From contig NZ_GL882687.1 of the NCBI RefSeq assembly GCF_000195635.1, forward strand, positions 1 through 64,000: 64,000 nucleotides of DNA, written 5' to 3'. This DNA is from Bacteroides fluxus YIT 12057 (GTDB taxonomy: Bacteria; Bacteroidota; Bacteroidia; Bacteroidales; Bacteroidaceae). A program made the translations under genes and the position numbers. Below, piece after piece: positions 45,401-52,487 of this stretch. The notes under the pieces were generated by a model, which did not search any database, was not told the origin of the DNA, and saw nothing but the letters and a program-made list of their open reading frames with translations. Positions within the stretch are counted from its first letter, which is position 1. Each line of letters begins with the position of its first letter.

Positions 45401-45754
45401 ACCATAACCTACTACCACCACTTCGTCCAATGTCTGGGAATCTTCTTCCAGTATAACTTCGAAATGCGTCTTTCCTTGGATGGGAATCATTTGTTTGACA
45501 TAGCCGATGTAGGAAATCGCTAGTGTACCGTTGGCGGGAACATTGGAGAGTTTGAAATTACCGTCGATGTCGGTAATGACTCCGTTGTCGGTACCTTCTA
45601 TTAATACACTTGCACCGATAATGCCTTCCTGTGTACTCTTATCCGTCACTTTACCTGTGATAGATAATGTCTGGGCAATTGACGCGGCAGAGCAGAGAAG
45701 CATTACTGCCATTAGCCAACCCCCAAGAAATGAAGATGGTTTTCTTTGTTTCAT
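42491..45754 (-). CDS. SusC/RagA TonB-dependent transporter (sulfatase locus)
   Basis: A 1087-residue outer-membrane transporter: signal peptide (ASIAQ cleavage region), CarboxypepD_reg-like domain (about 30-110), TonB box region LDEVVVVGYG, plug (about 125-240) and barrel ending RVLSLGFIVNL. No STN domain, so control is expected from the divergent HTCS rather than an anti-sigma. Its -7 box (45799-45792) lies next to a phased set of TGTCT repeats in the shared intergenic region. Confidence 0.95.
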   Translation of the reverse strand: MKQRKPSSFLGGWLMAVMLLCSAASIAQTLSITGKVTDKSTQEGIIGASVLIEGTDNGVITDIDGNFKLSNVPANGTLAISYIGYVKQMIPIQGKTHFEVILEEDSQTLDEVVVVGYGVQKKVNLTGSVSAVKGDALETRPVVDATQSLQGLVPGLTVSNSGSGRPGATGTLSLRGQGNLSGNSAPYVLVDGVEMALSDVNPNDIENISVLKDAAACAIYGARAAYGVILVTTKKGTEGKMRASYQGTVGWTTPTVLPDMVNSLDFVKFWNAGVNNTGASNRAYSAEKIADLEQFMRDPSSVNPWADLLPGQSLNAAFENSELGLGNTDYFDLHYKDFSFKHNHNLSFSGGSKKAQYYISAGYYNEDGILRYADIDYTRYTLNSNITSELTKWLKVKFNTKFTHSDTNTPFNDAQSGLGGGLSEGFYHSLARFRPTVSPIDPNGHFTELSLVPYLQSGTYTNTQRDRFTITTGVELRPLKDWFIFFDYTYKQSNLEYKALNKAPYIYEQDNETLTQVARSEMGIVRDGQFTRAYGRTRYQTINLYTNYMFTLADSHNFTVMAGYQEEDNDYSWMYNSITGLYSTSNPSVTMGSGDKIVQDTRQNWATRGFFGRINYDFDGRYLVEVNGRYDGSSRFAKGNRWGFFPSVSLGWNIHREKFMESAASFLSNLKLRASYGLLGNQADAALYTFASTMSLSGGLGSYIFSDGRHHYTNPAGVINPEVTWEKVESKNIGVDFGFFGNALTGSVDVFQRDTKDMLGRAIVLPDMFGAAVPSSNNACMRNRGWELTLNYRGKIGKDIDYSIGGSLSDATSEVTEYQNENKDDPAGQWYVGRKVGEIWGYRADGLIQTQEEADAYNAAYDLTYISGKLWEPGDVKYKDLDGNKRIDRGDNRLGNGKDVKGNMGDQEIIGNTTPRYQYTLNGSISWKGLTLSMMFQGVGKRDWAPGGAYFWGFGPYAQVTVFKEHMDFWTPDNPGAYYPKPYINSAGGVGPFQNKNTQTSDRYLQSAAYCRLKNLTLSYNLPELWVNKVGLQKVQVFFSGENLLTFTKLKGMFDPEAIFLKNTYTSEGGKNYPMNRVLSLGFIVNL

Positions 45755-45791
45755 AATAAAAGATTTTAAAAAGGTGTTAATTATTACGCCG

Positions 45792-45799
45792 CAAAATTA
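45792..45799 (-). promoter_or_regulatory. -7 promoter box of the third susC
   Basis: TAATTTTG followed by C on the minus strand, 38 bp before the start codon. No -33 box is evident, which fits an activator-dependent promoter. Confidence 0.6.
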
Positions 45800-45829
45800 A
45801 TTAAGTGAATGTTGGCCGAACTCTGTTTT

Positions 45830-45919
45830 TGTCTAATTAATGTCTTGATTTGTCTGTTTACGTTGTCTGTAGGCCCGTAAGTGCAGTTTTGAGGGGGCGC
45901 TTGTTGTCTTAAGATGTCT
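45830..45919. promoter_or_regulatory. Phased TGTCT array, candidate HTCS operators
   Basis: TGTCT occurs at 45830, 45841, 45851, 45864, 45905 and 45915, mostly 10-13 bp apart, i.e. on about the same DNA face. The first four lie behind the susC -7 box and the last two over the -33 region of the HTCS gene. AraC-type domains of HTCS proteins bind repeated short half-sites, so these are plausible sites for the divergently encoded regulator. Confidence 0.55.
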
Positions 45920-45926
45920 AAAAGAG

Positions 45927-45934
45927 TATATTTG
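45927..45934 (+). promoter_or_regulatory. -7 promoter box of the HTCS gene
   Basis: TATATTTG followed by CC, 18 bp before ATG 45952. A TTG at 45904-45906 is 20 bp upstream and overlaps a TGTCT repeat, which suggests autoregulation. Confidence 0.65.
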
Positions 45935-45951
45935 CCTAATAAATCAAATAT

Positions 45952-48900
45952 ATGCAAAAAATCATGAAAAGCATCTTCTTTTTGCTTCTCTGCTTTGGAT
46001 GGCTGCAAGCAGTTGCCATCCCTCATTCCTATTACCATTGCAAGCAGATTTCTATAGAACATGGTTTGCCCACTTCGATTACCTCCTTGTGCCGGGATTC
46101 GGAAAACTCGCTTTGGATAGGCACTAAATTGGGGATTTACCGGATGAAAGGAGAAAAGCTGGAGAAGTACGAGTTGCCTTATCAGTTGCGGCAGCGCACT
46201 CATTACATTGTTCGCATCTGTAGAGGTCCGGAACAGCGCATTTGGGTTGCTACCCTGCAAGGGCTCTGCTATTATGATGCGCAAGCCGACTCGTTGAAAG
46301 TGTTGACTTGCCGCGGAGAATTGGTAAAATCAGACATGATCTTGTCTGACGGCCGGCAGGTGGTGATACCTCAGCGTGACGGCCTGCTGGTGTATGACGG
46401 GCAGATGCGTTTTTCCCATTCCATCGCGTTGGACATGGGCGGAAAGTCCATAGTCCATGCCTTGCCTTTTGACGGAGAACGATGGCTCGTTATAGGCACG
46501 GATTCGCGCCTGCAGTTGTTGAGCCTGAAGGACGGCAGGTTGTTTCCCTCCCCTTTCCCGGATTCGTTGAGCGCCTATTGCGCATTCCGTGACAAGCAGG
46601 GACGCTTTTGGTTTTCCTGTTATGGCGAGGGAGTGAAATGCTATTCGGCGGAAGGGCGGCTGTTGCAGGAATACAACACGCGTAATTCATCGCTGAGCAA
46701 CGACATTGTACTTGATATCTCAGAATGGAACGGGGCCGTTTGGATGGCTACGGATGGCGGTGGAGTCAATATCGTCTATCCGGACACCCGCGAAGTACAG
46801 GTGCTTTCGGAGGAGCAGAACCGTTCCTTTCTGGGCAATTCCGTTACTTCACTTTGCCCGGCGGGCAACCATATCTGGGTGGGTACGGTGCGTGAGGGGG
46901 TGCTGTGCGTCGAAAAAAGCTCCATCACTACCTATACCCAGAGGAAGGAGCATCCGTGGGCGGAATTGTCGAATAAATGCCCGCTTTGCTTGTGGGAAGA
47001 TGCCGACGGCATCCTTTGGATAGGCACTGACGGTGGAGGTCTTAACCGCCTGGATCCTCAGACGGAACAATTTACCCATTATCCAGCCACCGCAGGAGAG
47101 AAGATTGTTTCCATCTGTCCCTTTTCTTCGGGCTTGCTGTTGGTATCCAGTTTTACCAAGGGGCTCTACTTGTTCGATAAGCGGACCGGTTCTTACCGTC
47201 CGTTCTTGCTGCCGGACCCTGCGGTGCAGCACCGCATCAGTCTCTCGTCCGCCCCTGTCAATCTGCGGCTTACCCCGCAGGGGGAAATTGAGCTTTACGG
47301 CAATAGCGTTTACCGTTATCAGCCTAAAACACACCGCCTGATACCTGTTTATCCCAATATTCCGAACCTGCACAGTTCCTGGGTTTACATGGGAGAGTAT
47401 CGTTCTCGTTCTGTATTCAACGACCGTTTCAATGTTTTTCAATATGATAAGGAAAAACAGCAATATGAATTTCTCTGGCATAAACCGGGAGAGCATTTGC
47501 TGGCGACTGCCATTGACTCGGTAGGCTATCTGTGGGTTACTACCGCCAACGGGGTCACACGCACTTCCATCTCCTCCGGCCATACGGAAAAGTTCCGGCT
47601 GCCCGGTAAAGGAAATGTCATCACTTCAATGGTCGTTGACAATGGAGGAACGGTATGGATGGGCTCCTCGGAAGGAGTCTATGCGTATCATCCCGAGAAA
47701 CGCAAGTTTATCCTTTATGACGAGATGGACGGTGTGTTGCCCAACGATTTCCTTTCCAAGCCGGTGCTTGTGTCGAAAGATGGTAATGTGTATATGGGGG
47801 GAACCAGAGGACTGCTGAGGGTCAATATGGCGATGGATCCGTCAGATTCGCGTCAGCCTGTATCCCTGTCGCTTCACGAGGCACTTCTTGACAGGCGGAG
47901 GATACCGGTCGGTTCCGGTGGAGAGGTGAGCATCCCTTATAACTTCTCCTCTTTCCAGGTGAGGGTTTTTATTGAGAATGGCAATATGTTGCGCAAGCAC
48001 ATCTACCGTTTCCGAATCAAGGGAGTCACGCAAGGATATGTGGAAACTTCACGTCCGTACTATACGTTGCTTACTCTTGCCCCCGGAAACTACACCCTTA
48101 CGGCTCAATGTACGGAGAAGGGAGGTGAGTGGAGTGATGAGTTTCCGCTGCTTCGCTTTACTGTCTTGCCGCCTTGGTGGTTGCAAAACTGGTTTCTGAT
48201 ACTTTGTTCGCTTTTCTTTATCAGTGTAATCGTTTATGCCGCTTATCTGTACGACCGGCGCATGCGGCGCAAGTATTCTGAGCAGGAGTGCGCTAACTAC
48301 AAAGAGAAAGTCAAGGCGCTGGTCAACATCAACTATGAGTTGCGCACTCCGCTTACGTTGATTTATGCTCCGCTGAAACAGCTGGCGGACAACAAGCTGA
48401 TTCCTTTTGAATTGCGGACGAGACTCTATCATGTGTTGAAACAGACCCGCCGGATGAGAAACACCATTGACATGATTCTCCACATGCGCAAGATGGAGGT
48501 GGAAAAGAACATCCTCCGTATGTCTCCCGCCCGTTTCAACGAATGGTTGCAGGGCATTGTCGATGGGTTCAAGGATGAGTTTGCCTTGCAGCAAATGAAG
48601 ATCGAGACCAATCTCGACGAACGCATAGGGGAAATGTATTTTGACTTGAACCAATGTGAGATCATTCTCAACAATCTGTTGGAGAATGCTTATAAATTCA
48701 GCAAGGAACATACTACCGTGACTGTCTCCACCAGCCTTGATGAAGATTCGAACATGGTCCGTGTCTATGTGGAGGACCAAGGAATAGGATTGCGGCAGGA
48801 AGACTTTGGCCGTCTGTTCAACCGGTTTTATCAGGGCAAACACGGCCTGTATGGCACAGGTATTGGCCTTTCCTATACAAAACAACTGGTGGAAATGCAC

Positions 48901-49872
48901 GGAGGGGTTGTCGGGGCTAAAAACAATGCAGTGCAGGGGGCCACTTTCTTTTTTACCTTGCCCTACCGTCGGGAGGCTGCCAGCATAGAAGCGATGTCAA
49001 AAGACTATTTGAATACCTTTGATATAAAATTGCTGCACGACAAGAATGAAAGGGAGGAAATGCTTCCGAAGGTTTCCGAGAAGTTCCATTCTATCCTTCT
49101 GGTGGAAAGTGACCATGAACTGTGCGATTACCTCACCTGTAACCTGCAGGCTTCTTTCGAGCATGTCTATAAGGCACACGACGGGGTGGAAGCCTTGCCG
49201 CTGCTTACTTCGCATCTGCCTCAGATAGTGTTGAGCAACATCAGAATGCCGCGTATGGATGGTCTTGAGCTTTGCCGTTACATGAAGCAGAAGGCTGAAC
49301 TGAACTGTATTCCTGTGGTGGTGCTCACTTCGTGCGTGGACGATACGATTATGGAGGAAGCCTATAAGATAGGTGTAGAGGCTTATATAACGAAGCCTTT
49401 CGACATGGATTTGCTGTTGGTGCAGTTGCAGAACATCCTCCATAACCATAATGCCATAAAGAAACGTTATGCTCCGGTTGCTATGCCGTTGGCGGTGCCC
49501 GGTGAGCAGAAGTATCCGGATGAGCAGTTTTTGCTTCAGTTTAACCGGATTGTCAGCCAGCACATTGGCAATACGGAGCTGGATGTGACTTTTATTGCCT
49601 GTCAGTTGGGCATGAGCCGGGCCGCACTTTACAACAAGACTAAGAACATTCTGCAAGGAGGCATCAGTGAATATATCACGAAGTGCCGTTTGGAACAAGC
49701 TGCCCGGTTGCTGGCCACTACTGCACTTCCCGTTGCTGAGGTTGCCGAGAAGACCGGCTTCAGGCATGCCCGCAACTTCAGCACCTTGTTCAAGGGCAGT
49801 TATGGCATGAGTCCCACGGAATACAGGAAGAAACATCATGATTCTTTTATCTTTCCGGCGACGGATATATAG
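45952..49872 (+). CDS. Hybrid two-component regulator with substituted phosphoacceptors
   Basis: A 1306-residue HTCS: signal/membrane segment (about 5-22), two seven-bladed propellers of reg_prop repeats (about 30-670), Y_Y_Y domain (about 675-735), membrane helix (about 745-765), DHp and HATPase domains (about 780-1010), receiver (about 1048-1165) and AraC helix-turn-helix domain (about 1195-1300). The ATP site is intact (NLLENAYKFS, DQGIGL, GTGIGLS). The phosphoacceptor histidine, expected in a SHELRTPLTL motif, is Tyr795 (NINYELRTP). In the receiver, the aspartate is Asn1096 (VLSNIRMPRMDG) and one acidic metal residue is Ser1053 (VESD); Thr and Lys of the switch (VLTS, YITKPF) remain. Canonical phosphorelay therefore seems impossible. 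It presumably controls the divergent susC-susD and sulfatase genes. Confidence 0.95.
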   Translation: MQKIMKSIFFLLLCFGWLQAVAIPHSYYHCKQISIEHGLPTSITSLCRDSENSLWIGTKLGIYRMKGEKLEKYELPYQLRQRTHYIVRICRGPEQRIWVATLQGLCYYDAQADSLKVLTCRGELVKSDMILSDGRQVVIPQRDGLLVYDGQMRFSHSIALDMGGKSIVHALPFDGERWLVIGTDSRLQLLSLKDGRLFPSPFPDSLSAYCAFRDKQGRFWFSCYGEGVKCYSAEGRLLQEYNTRNSSLSNDIVLDISEWNGAVWMATDGGGVNIVYPDTREVQVLSEEQNRSFLGNSVTSLCPAGNHIWVGTVREGVLCVEKSSITTYTQRKEHPWAELSNKCPLCLWEDADGILWIGTDGGGLNRLDPQTEQFTHYPATAGEKIVSICPFSSGLLLVSSFTKGLYLFDKRTGSYRPFLLPDPAVQHRISLSSAPVNLRLTPQGEIELYGNSVYRYQPKTHRLIPVYPNIPNLHSSWVYMGEYRSRSVFNDRFNVFQYDKEKQQYEFLWHKPGEHLLATAIDSVGYLWVTTANGVTRTSISSGHTEKFRLPGKGNVITSMVVDNGGTVWMGSSEGVYAYHPEKRKFILYDEMDGVLPNDFLSKPVLVSKDGNVYMGGTRGLLRVNMAMDPSDSRQPVSLSLHEALLDRRRIPVGSGGEVSIPYNFSSFQVRVFIENGNMLRKHIYRFRIKGVTQGYVETSRPYYTLLTLAPGNYTLTAQCTEKGGEWSDEFPLLRFTVLPPWWLQNWFLILCSLFFISVIVYAAYLYDRRMRRKYSEQECANYKEKVKALVNINYELRTPLTLIYAPLKQLADNKLIPFELRTRLYHVLKQTRRMRNTIDMILHMRKMEVEKNILRMSPARFNEWLQGIVDGFKDEFALQQMKIETNLDERIGEMYFDLNQCEIILNNLLENAYKFSKEHTTVTVSTSLDEDSNMVRVYVEDQGIGLRQEDFGRLFNRFYQGKHGLYGTGIGLSYTKQLVEMHGGVVGAKNNAVQGATFFFTLPYRREAASIEAMSKDYLNTFDIKLLHDKNEREEMLPKVSEKFHSILLVESDHELCDYLTCNLQASFEHVYKAHDGVEALPLLTSHLPQIVLSNIRMPRMDGLELCRYMKQKAELNCIPVVVLTSCVDDTIMEEAYKIGVEAYITKPFDMDLLLVQLQNILHNHNAIKKRYAPVAMPLAVPGEQKYPDEQFLLQFNRIVSQHIGNTELDVTFIACQLGMSRAALYNKTKNILQGGISEYITKCRLEQAARLLATTALPVAEVAEKTGFRHARNFSTLFKGSYGMSPTEYRKKHHDSFIFPATDI

Positions 49873-49929
49873 GTGAAACTCGCGGAAGGATAAGCAGGAA
49901 TGCGCGTTTGCCTTGTCTGTTTTATCATT

Positions 49930-50050
49930 TGCCTTTAGGTAAAACTTCGTCCCACGTACCTGGGCTCTCCGGCACACGTACGTAAACCGGCGGGCCCACG
50001 TGCCTGTGCCGGAGAGCCCAGGTACGTGGGATAAAGTTTTGCATTAGGCA
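49930..50050. repeat. Giant imperfect hairpin downstream of the HTCS gene
   Basis: The core arms, 49951-49976 and 50005-50030, are perfect 26-bp reverse complements (left arm begins CCCACGTACC). Pairing continues imperfectly outward (AAAACTT/AAGTTTT, TGCCT/AGGCA) to about 49930 and 50050. The 28-nt loop is rich in ACGT and CCGG words. It may end the HTCS transcript, but its size and composition resemble a small palindromic mobile or repeat element. Confidence 0.75.
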
Positions 50051-50228
50051 TCAGGACATTATGTATAAGGCTTTCCGGTATTCAGTATTAGGCAGAGGGA
50101 TAAAAAACAACCGTATCCCAAGGCTCGGATCTATATATCCGGTGGCTTGAGCAACGAGGCATATCCGAACGAAGAACGGGGCTTGCTGTGAAAAACGGGT
50201 GATATTCCGATAGCCATGGTTGAATATC
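50051..50228. other. Gene-free stretch between hairpin and repeat B
   Basis: Short open frames exist on both strands but lack family resemblance or a promoter. Nothing else recognisable was seen. Confidence 0.4.
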
Positions 50229-50458
50229 GCTTAAAATCAGCGTTAATAAATGTTATTACGGTATACTTGCTGTGCGGGCGGATGAATACTCGGAAGAGAT
50301 TGATAAATAGGGATTTATGCTTTAATAAGAGAGGGAATTCGTGCCCGGAAGCGTGCTGGCAAACCATTTGCCGTCACTTGCCTACACGGTTGCCATCACT
50401 CCGCAAATGCCGATGAACAGGGAGGTGCAGAGCTGTGGTGACGGAGTGCTGGCAAAAT
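50229..50458 (+). repeat. Dispersed 230-bp repeat, copy B (upstream of argS)
   Basis: Colinear with 5-234: 50229-50257 matches 5-33 at 25 of 29 bases, and 50349-50458 matches 125-234 over 110 bases with a compensated one-base gap. The TTGCCGTCAC 10-mers that are regular in copy A are degenerate here. It ends about 100 bp before the argS -7 box. A 66-codon open frame crosses it but is not conserved in copy A. Confidence 0.75.
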
Positions 50459-50557
50459 GTGTTGCAACTCGCTGTATGTCGAATATCAAACAGGGCTTGC
50501 TGCGTTCGTAGTTGGGAAACGAGTTTCTTCTTATCTCACTTAATCAGAATTTTGCAT

Positions 50558-50565
50558 TATCTTTG
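50558..50565 (+). promoter_or_regulatory. -7 promoter box of argS
   Basis: TATCTTTG followed by C. It lies within the longer reading frame (TTG at 50512), so ATG 50590 is the start. Confidence 0.7.
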
Positions 50566-50589
50566 CAACCGGAAAATACATTTAGAATC

Positions 50590-52407
50590 ATGAATATAGA
50601 ACAAAAACTGGTAACGTCCGTCATTAGCGGACTGAAGGCATTGTACGGGCAAGACGTTCCTGCCGCACAAGTACAGTTACAGAAAACCAAGAAAGAATTT
50701 GAAGGACATCTTACGCTGGTGGTTTTTCCTTTCCTGCGGATGTCCAAGAAAGGTCCCGAACAGACCGCACAGGAGATTGGTGAATATTTGCTGGCAAATG
50801 AGCCGTCAGTATCAGCTTTTAATGTCATCAAGGGATTCCTGAATCTTACGATTGCTTCTTCTGCTTGGATTGAATTGCTGAATGGCATTCATGCTGACAA
50901 GCAATATGGAATTGTGGCTGCTACTGATAATTCTCCGTTGGTAATGATTGAATATTCTTCTCCCAACACCAATAAGCCGCTTCACTTGGGGCATGTCCGC
51001 AACAACCTGTTGGGCAATGCGCTGGCAAATATCGTTGCTGCCAACGGTAACCGGGTGGTGAAGACCAATATCGTCAATGACCGTGGTATCCACATCTGCA
51101 AGTCTATGCTGGCATGGCAGAAGTATGGCAATGGTGAGACTCCCGAAACTTCCGGCAAGAAGGGCGACCACTTGATCGGCGATTATTATGTGGCTTTCGA
51201 CAAGCACTACAAGGCCGAAGTGAAGGAGTTGATGGCGAAGTTCCAGCGTGAAGGTCTGAACGAGGAAGAAGCCAAAGCCAAGGCGGAAGCGGAATCTCCT
51301 TTGATGAAAGAGGCCCGTGAGATGCTCGTGAAATGGGAAGCCAATGATCCTGAAGTGCGTGCCCTTTGGAAGAAAATGAACGACTGGGTATATGCCGGTT
51401 TTGATGAGACCTACAGGATGATGGGGGTTACTTTCGACAAGATCTACTATGAGTCAAATACTTACCTTGAAGGCAAGGAGAAAGTGATGGAAGGTTTGGA
51501 GAAAGGTTTCTTCTACCGGAAAGAGGATGGTTCCGTATGGGCCGACTTGACCGGGGAGGGACTGGATCACAAGCTGTTGCTGCGTGCCGACGGCACTTCC
51601 GTTTATATGACCCAGGATATCGGTACCGCCAAATTGCGTTTTGCCGATTATCCCATCGACAAGATGATTTATGTAGTGGGTAACGAACAGAACTATCACT
51701 TCCAGGTGCTTTCCATTTTGCTCGACAAGTTGGGTTTTGAATGGGGCAAGGGGCTGGTACATTTCTCTTACGGTATGGTAGAGCTTCCCGAAGGTAAGAT
51801 GAAGAGCCGTGAAGGTACAGTCGTGGATGCCGATGACTTGATGGCGGAAATGATCGAGACTGCCAAAGAAACTTCCAATGAACTGGGAAAATTGGACGGA
51901 CTGACCAAGGAGGAAGCCGACAATATTGCCCGTATCGTAGGTCTGGGTGCCTTGAAATACTTCATATTGAAGGTAGATGCCCGTAAGAACATGACTTTCA
52001 ATCCGAAAGAGTCCATTGATTTCAACGGCAATACGGGGCCGTTTATCCAATATACATACGCACGTATCCAGTCTGTTCTCCGTAAGGCCAAGGAGGCAGG
52101 TATCGTAATCCCTGCACAGATTCCGGCAAATATTGAACTGAGCGAGAAAGAGGAAGGGTTGATTCAGATGGTCGCTGACTTTGCTGCCGTAGTGAAACAG
52201 GCCGGTGAAGATTACAGTCCTTCCGTCATTGCCAACTATACATACGACTTGGTGAAGGAATACAATCAGTTCTACCACGACTTCAGCATTCTGCGCGAGG
52301 AGAATGAAGCAGTGAAGGTGTTCCGCCTTGCTTTGTCTGAGAATGTAGCCAAAGTGGTGCGGTTGGGTATGGGGCTGCTTGGCATTGAGGTGCCTGACAG
52401 AATGTAA
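50590..52407 (+). CDS. argS: Arginyl-tRNA synthetase
   Basis: A 605-residue class I aminoacyl-tRNA synthetase charging tRNA-Arg. The N-terminal Arg-specific domain (about 1-110) precedes the Rossmann catalytic domain with YSSPNTNKPLHLGHVRNNLLG (HIGH motif as HLGH, about 124-144) and KMSKS-like GKMKSREGTVV near 400. The C-terminal anticodon-binding DALR domain ends VVRLGMGLLGIEVPDRM. The length is normal. A hairpin shared with convergent topA follows. Confidence 0.97.
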   Translation: MNIEQKLVTSVISGLKALYGQDVPAAQVQLQKTKKEFEGHLTLVVFPFLRMSKKGPEQTAQEIGEYLLANEPSVSAFNVIKGFLNLTIASSAWIELLNGIHADKQYGIVAATDNSPLVMIEYSSPNTNKPLHLGHVRNNLLGNALANIVAANGNRVVKTNIVNDRGIHICKSMLAWQKYGNGETPETSGKKGDHLIGDYYVAFDKHYKAEVKELMAKFQREGLNEEEAKAKAEAESPLMKEAREMLVKWEANDPEVRALWKKMNDWVYAGFDETYRMMGVTFDKIYYESNTYLEGKEKVMEGLEKGFFYRKEDGSVWADLTGEGLDHKLLLRADGTSVYMTQDIGTAKLRFADYPIDKMIYVVGNEQNYHFQVLSILLDKLGFEWGKGLVHFSYGMVELPEGKMKSREGTVVDADDLMAEMIETAKETSNELGKLDGLTKEEADNIARIVGLGALKYFILKVDARKNMTFNPKESIDFNGNTGPFIQYTYARIQSVLRKAKEAGIVIPAQIPANIELSEKEEGLIQMVADFAAVVKQAGEDYSPSVIANYTYDLVKEYNQFYHDFSILREENEAVKVFRLALSENVAKVVRLGMGLLGIEVPDRM

Positions 52408-52430
52408 CAGAATACCGTATATCCTCAAAC

Positions 52431-52464
52431 AAGAGGGGCTGCCTGGTAAAAGGCAGCCCCTCTT
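52431..52464. terminator. Bidirectional terminator between argS and topA
   Basis: AAGAGGGGCTGCCT (52431-52444) and AGGCAGCCCCTCTT (52451-52464) form a perfect 14-bp stem with loop GGTAAA between convergent genes. The outer A/T bases supply short T-runs on each strand. Confidence 0.88.
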
Positions 52465-52487
52465 TAGTTACGGGATATCATGGAATG

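Noticed and set aside
48997..49977. 326-residue open frame on the minus strand
   Set aside because: Antisense to the receiver and AraC domains of the HTCS gene; low-complexity, no recognisable domain.
50216..50416. 66-codon open frame through repeat copy B
   Set aside because: The frame is broken by stops in the matching part of copy A and resembles no known protein.
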